Shown here piece after piece: positions 62,838-64,000 of a stretch of 64,000 nt of DNA. Both the position numbers and the translations under genes were made by a program. Source of the DNA: Rubrobacter xylanophilus DSM 9941 (GTDB lineage: Bacteria; Actinomycetota; Rubrobacteria; Rubrobacterales; Rubrobacteraceae); NCBI RefSeq assembly GCF_000014185.1, contig NC_008148.1, positions 310,001 through 374,000 of the forward strand, written 5' to 3'. Every line of letters begins with the position of its first letter. The first letter of the stretch is position 1. The notes under the pieces were generated by a model. That model saw nothing but the letters and a program-made list of their open reading frames with translations. It did not search any database and was not told the origin of the DNA.

Positions 62838-63440
62838 CTATGATGGCGGTGGCTCGCCTTTGCTGCCGGCCCCCTCGAGAAACAGGGTCGTAAACACCCC
62901 GGCCAGGCGTTCCGGGGAGAGCTCCTCTCCGGAACGGAACCAGAAGATCGCCCAGTTCATGAGGTCGAGCAGGCACAGGGCGAGGTGTTTGGCCGGAAGG
63001 TCGCCGCGCAGCACGCCCGCCCGCTGGCCCTCGGCCAGCACGGAGCGCACGATCCGCTCGTACTCGTCGCGCAGCCGGATCACCTCTCTCCTGCGCTCCT
63101 CCGAGAGCGAGCGCAGCTCCGTGAGCATGGTGGCGTGCTTCTCCTTATCTACCAGCATCGACACGACGTGCGCCCTGATCAGGGCGCGCACCCGCTCGAG
63201 TGGATCTCCCGCCTCGCCCACAGCCTCCTCCACCGCCGACCGGATGTTCCCGAGGGACTCGACGCAGAGGCTGTACAGAAGCTCCTCCTTGCTCTCCATG
63301 TGGTGGTAGAGCGAGGCCTTCTGAAGGCCCAGAAGAGACGCCAGCTCCCGCGTGGTGGTGGCGGCATACCCCTTGTTCCAGAAGAGCCCGGCCGCAGCGG
63401 CGTGTAACCGGGCCGAGGTCGAATCAAAGCGTTCAGCCAC
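62838..63440 (-). CDS. TetR family transcriptional regulator
   Basis: This is a protein of about 200 residues. The N-terminal helix-turn-helix (AAAGLFWNKGYAATTTRELA, then SLLGLQKASLYHHMESKEEL) is followed by a C-terminal ligand domain with LIRAHVVSMLVDKEKHATML, like those of the KstR2/lipid and acyl-CoA responsive group. GTG 63440 is chosen because GGGAGG lies eight bases upstream; the frame is open further. It faces the E1-alpha gene across a palindrome that overlaps promoters on both strands, so it probably represses both. Confidence 0.88.
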   Translation of the reverse strand: MAERFDSTSARLHAAAAGLFWNKGYAATTTRELASLLGLQKASLYHHMESKEELLYSLCVESLGNIRSAVEEAVGEAGDPLERVRALIRAHVVSMLVDKEKHATMLTELRSLSEERRREVIRLRDEYERIVRSVLAEGQRAGVLRGDLPAKHLALCLLDLMNWAIFWFRSGEELSPERLAGVFTTLFLEGAGSKGEPPPS

Positions 63441-63542
63441 CGCAACCGCCTCCCGGTGCACCCTCCGGGGCCGGAACGTGCGAAGGGCCAAGCACCTCAG
63501 AGCATCCCTCCACGGTCGTCCAATTCCCTGACAACGACCCTA

Positions 63543-63594
63543 AGCATAAACTACCGGGCGCCCGGTTGACAAACGGCGGTAGGGGTTCTATGCT
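63543..63594. promoter_or_regulatory. Overlapping divergent promoters with a shared 14-bp palindromic operator
   Basis: Plus strand: TTGACA (63566-63571), 17 bp, TATGCT (63589-63594). Minus strand: TTGTCA (63567-63572), 18 bp, TATGCT (63543-63548). The perfect palindrome ACCGGGCGCCCGGT (63553-63566) fills most of the minus-strand spacer and touches the plus-strand -35. A second dyad, CCTAC-CGGCGT-GTAGG, lies just downstream of the plus -10 at about 63596-63611. Confidence 0.75.
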
Positions 63595-63810
63595 GCCTAC
63601 CGGCGTGTAGGTGGGAAGGAGCCGAGGTGGGAAGGGAGGAGCGAGAGCCCGCGCCCGCACCAGGGGCTGGACGGACCTGTCGTGCTGCCGGAGGTTTTGC
63701 GCTGCGTTCTTCGGGCTATCCGAGGGGCGAGCGTGCATGCCTGGTGGCGGAGGCTTCGACCCTGGATTCCCGGAGGAGGGAAGGCTTGAGGAGAGATGGA
63801 GGAGCGGGAG
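63595..63810 (+). other. Long leader of the E1-alpha gene
   Basis: About 200 bases lie between the plus-strand promoter and the start. The stretch holds no convincing gene or known riboswitch; it contains GAGGAGAG and GGAGG segments near its end. Confidence 0.3.
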
Positions 63811-64000
63811 ATGCCTGAGAGGGAGCGGTTGCTGGACTTCTACGAGCGGATGGTGCGCTGCATGCTCTGGGAGCAGAAGCTGCTGCGCTTTATCGACGAG
63901 GGGAAGATCTCTGGCTTCTACCATGCCGGGCGGGGCCAGGAAGGCACCCAGGTGGGAGCGGTCGCCGCGCTCGGGCCCGACGACTACATGATGTATGCCC
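63811..64000 (+). CDS. Thiamine-pyrophosphate dehydrogenase E1 component, alpha subunit (start only)
   Basis: The gene runs off the window; about 63 residues are visible. LLDFYERMVRCMLWEQKLLR, then EGKISGFYHAGRGQEGTQVG and AALGPDDYMMYA match the N-terminus of E1-alpha subunits of the acetoin, pyruvate or branched-chain 2-oxoacid dehydrogenases (typically followed by a TPP-binding domain). ATG 63811 has GGAGG eight bases upstream; ATG 63796 is the alternative. It is divergent from the TetR-SDR pair and likely controlled by that regulator. Confidence 0.85.
   Translation, partial: MPERERLLDFYERMVRCMLWEQKLLRFIDEGKISGFYHAGRGQEGTQVGAVAALGPDDYMMYA

Noticed and set aside
63611-63991. Plus-strand frame of 126 codons in the E1-alpha leader
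   Set aside because: It runs into the E1-alpha gene in the wrong frame, and its Gly/Arg/Cys-rich composition is typical of noise in GC-rich DNA.

Overview
The window is about 70% GC, codes densely on both strands, uses many GTG and TTG starts, and joins genes by 1-4 base stop/start overlaps. This and the gene content point to a high-GC actinobacterium. Rubrobacter is my best guess, inferred from the trehalose/glucan genes and general style rather than from any search. No CRISPR array, insertion sequence or prophage is visible.

Layout. 1-8.1 kb: the 3' end of clpC, a glutathione S-transferase, alpha-glucan phosphorylase, an orphan CHASE histidine kinase, a small RTX-like exported protein and trpB2. 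8.1-16.2 kb, minus strand: a phosphate-scavenging block (two PhoD-type phosphatases, PhoX, a glycerophosphodiester phosphodiesterase whose signal peptide is out of frame at a C7 tract, and a UshA-type nucleotidase). 16.3-20.7 kb: a secreted six-hairpin glycosidase-like protein and an S9 peptidase. 20.9-21.4 kb: an RlpA-like exported protein. 21.6-35.9 kb: one long plus-strand operon, glgE, treS-maltokinase fusion, glgB, glgX, treZ, treY. It can convert trehalose to branched alpha-glucan and glucan back to trehalose. 35.9-45.5 kb: an exported small protein behind a structured leader, a methyltransferase, SDR and DapA-like enzymes, a Gate-domain membrane protein, ligA, two divergent lipoproteins, and a membrane protein with a degenerate GGDEF-like domain. 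45.6-48.3 kb: a four-gene PspA operon ending in a J-domain protein. 48.3-52.3 kb: an SBP56 methanethiol-oxidase homologue coupled to a membrane protein, a sortase, and a tyrosine-recombinase homologue lacking key catalytic residues. 52.4-61.8 kb: gltBD, a DUF429-methyltransferase fusion, lemA-htpX and tRNA-Gln(CTG). 62.0-64.0 kb: an SDR-TetR pair facing a truncated E1-alpha dehydrogenase gene across a shared operator.

The regulatory layer is unusually legible. At least nine genes have a TAnnnT -10 box only 6-10 bases from the start codon and no Shine-Dalgarno, so they are probably leaderless. The two small exported proteins at 20934 and 36098 share a nearly identical extended promoter. Several intergenic dyads (1480, 6103, 38116, 63553) look like operators. 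The most interesting leads are the glpQ frame break, the shared promoter with its hairpin leader, the degenerate recombinase, the DUF429-methyltransferase fusion, and the PspA/coiled-coil/J-domain operon.
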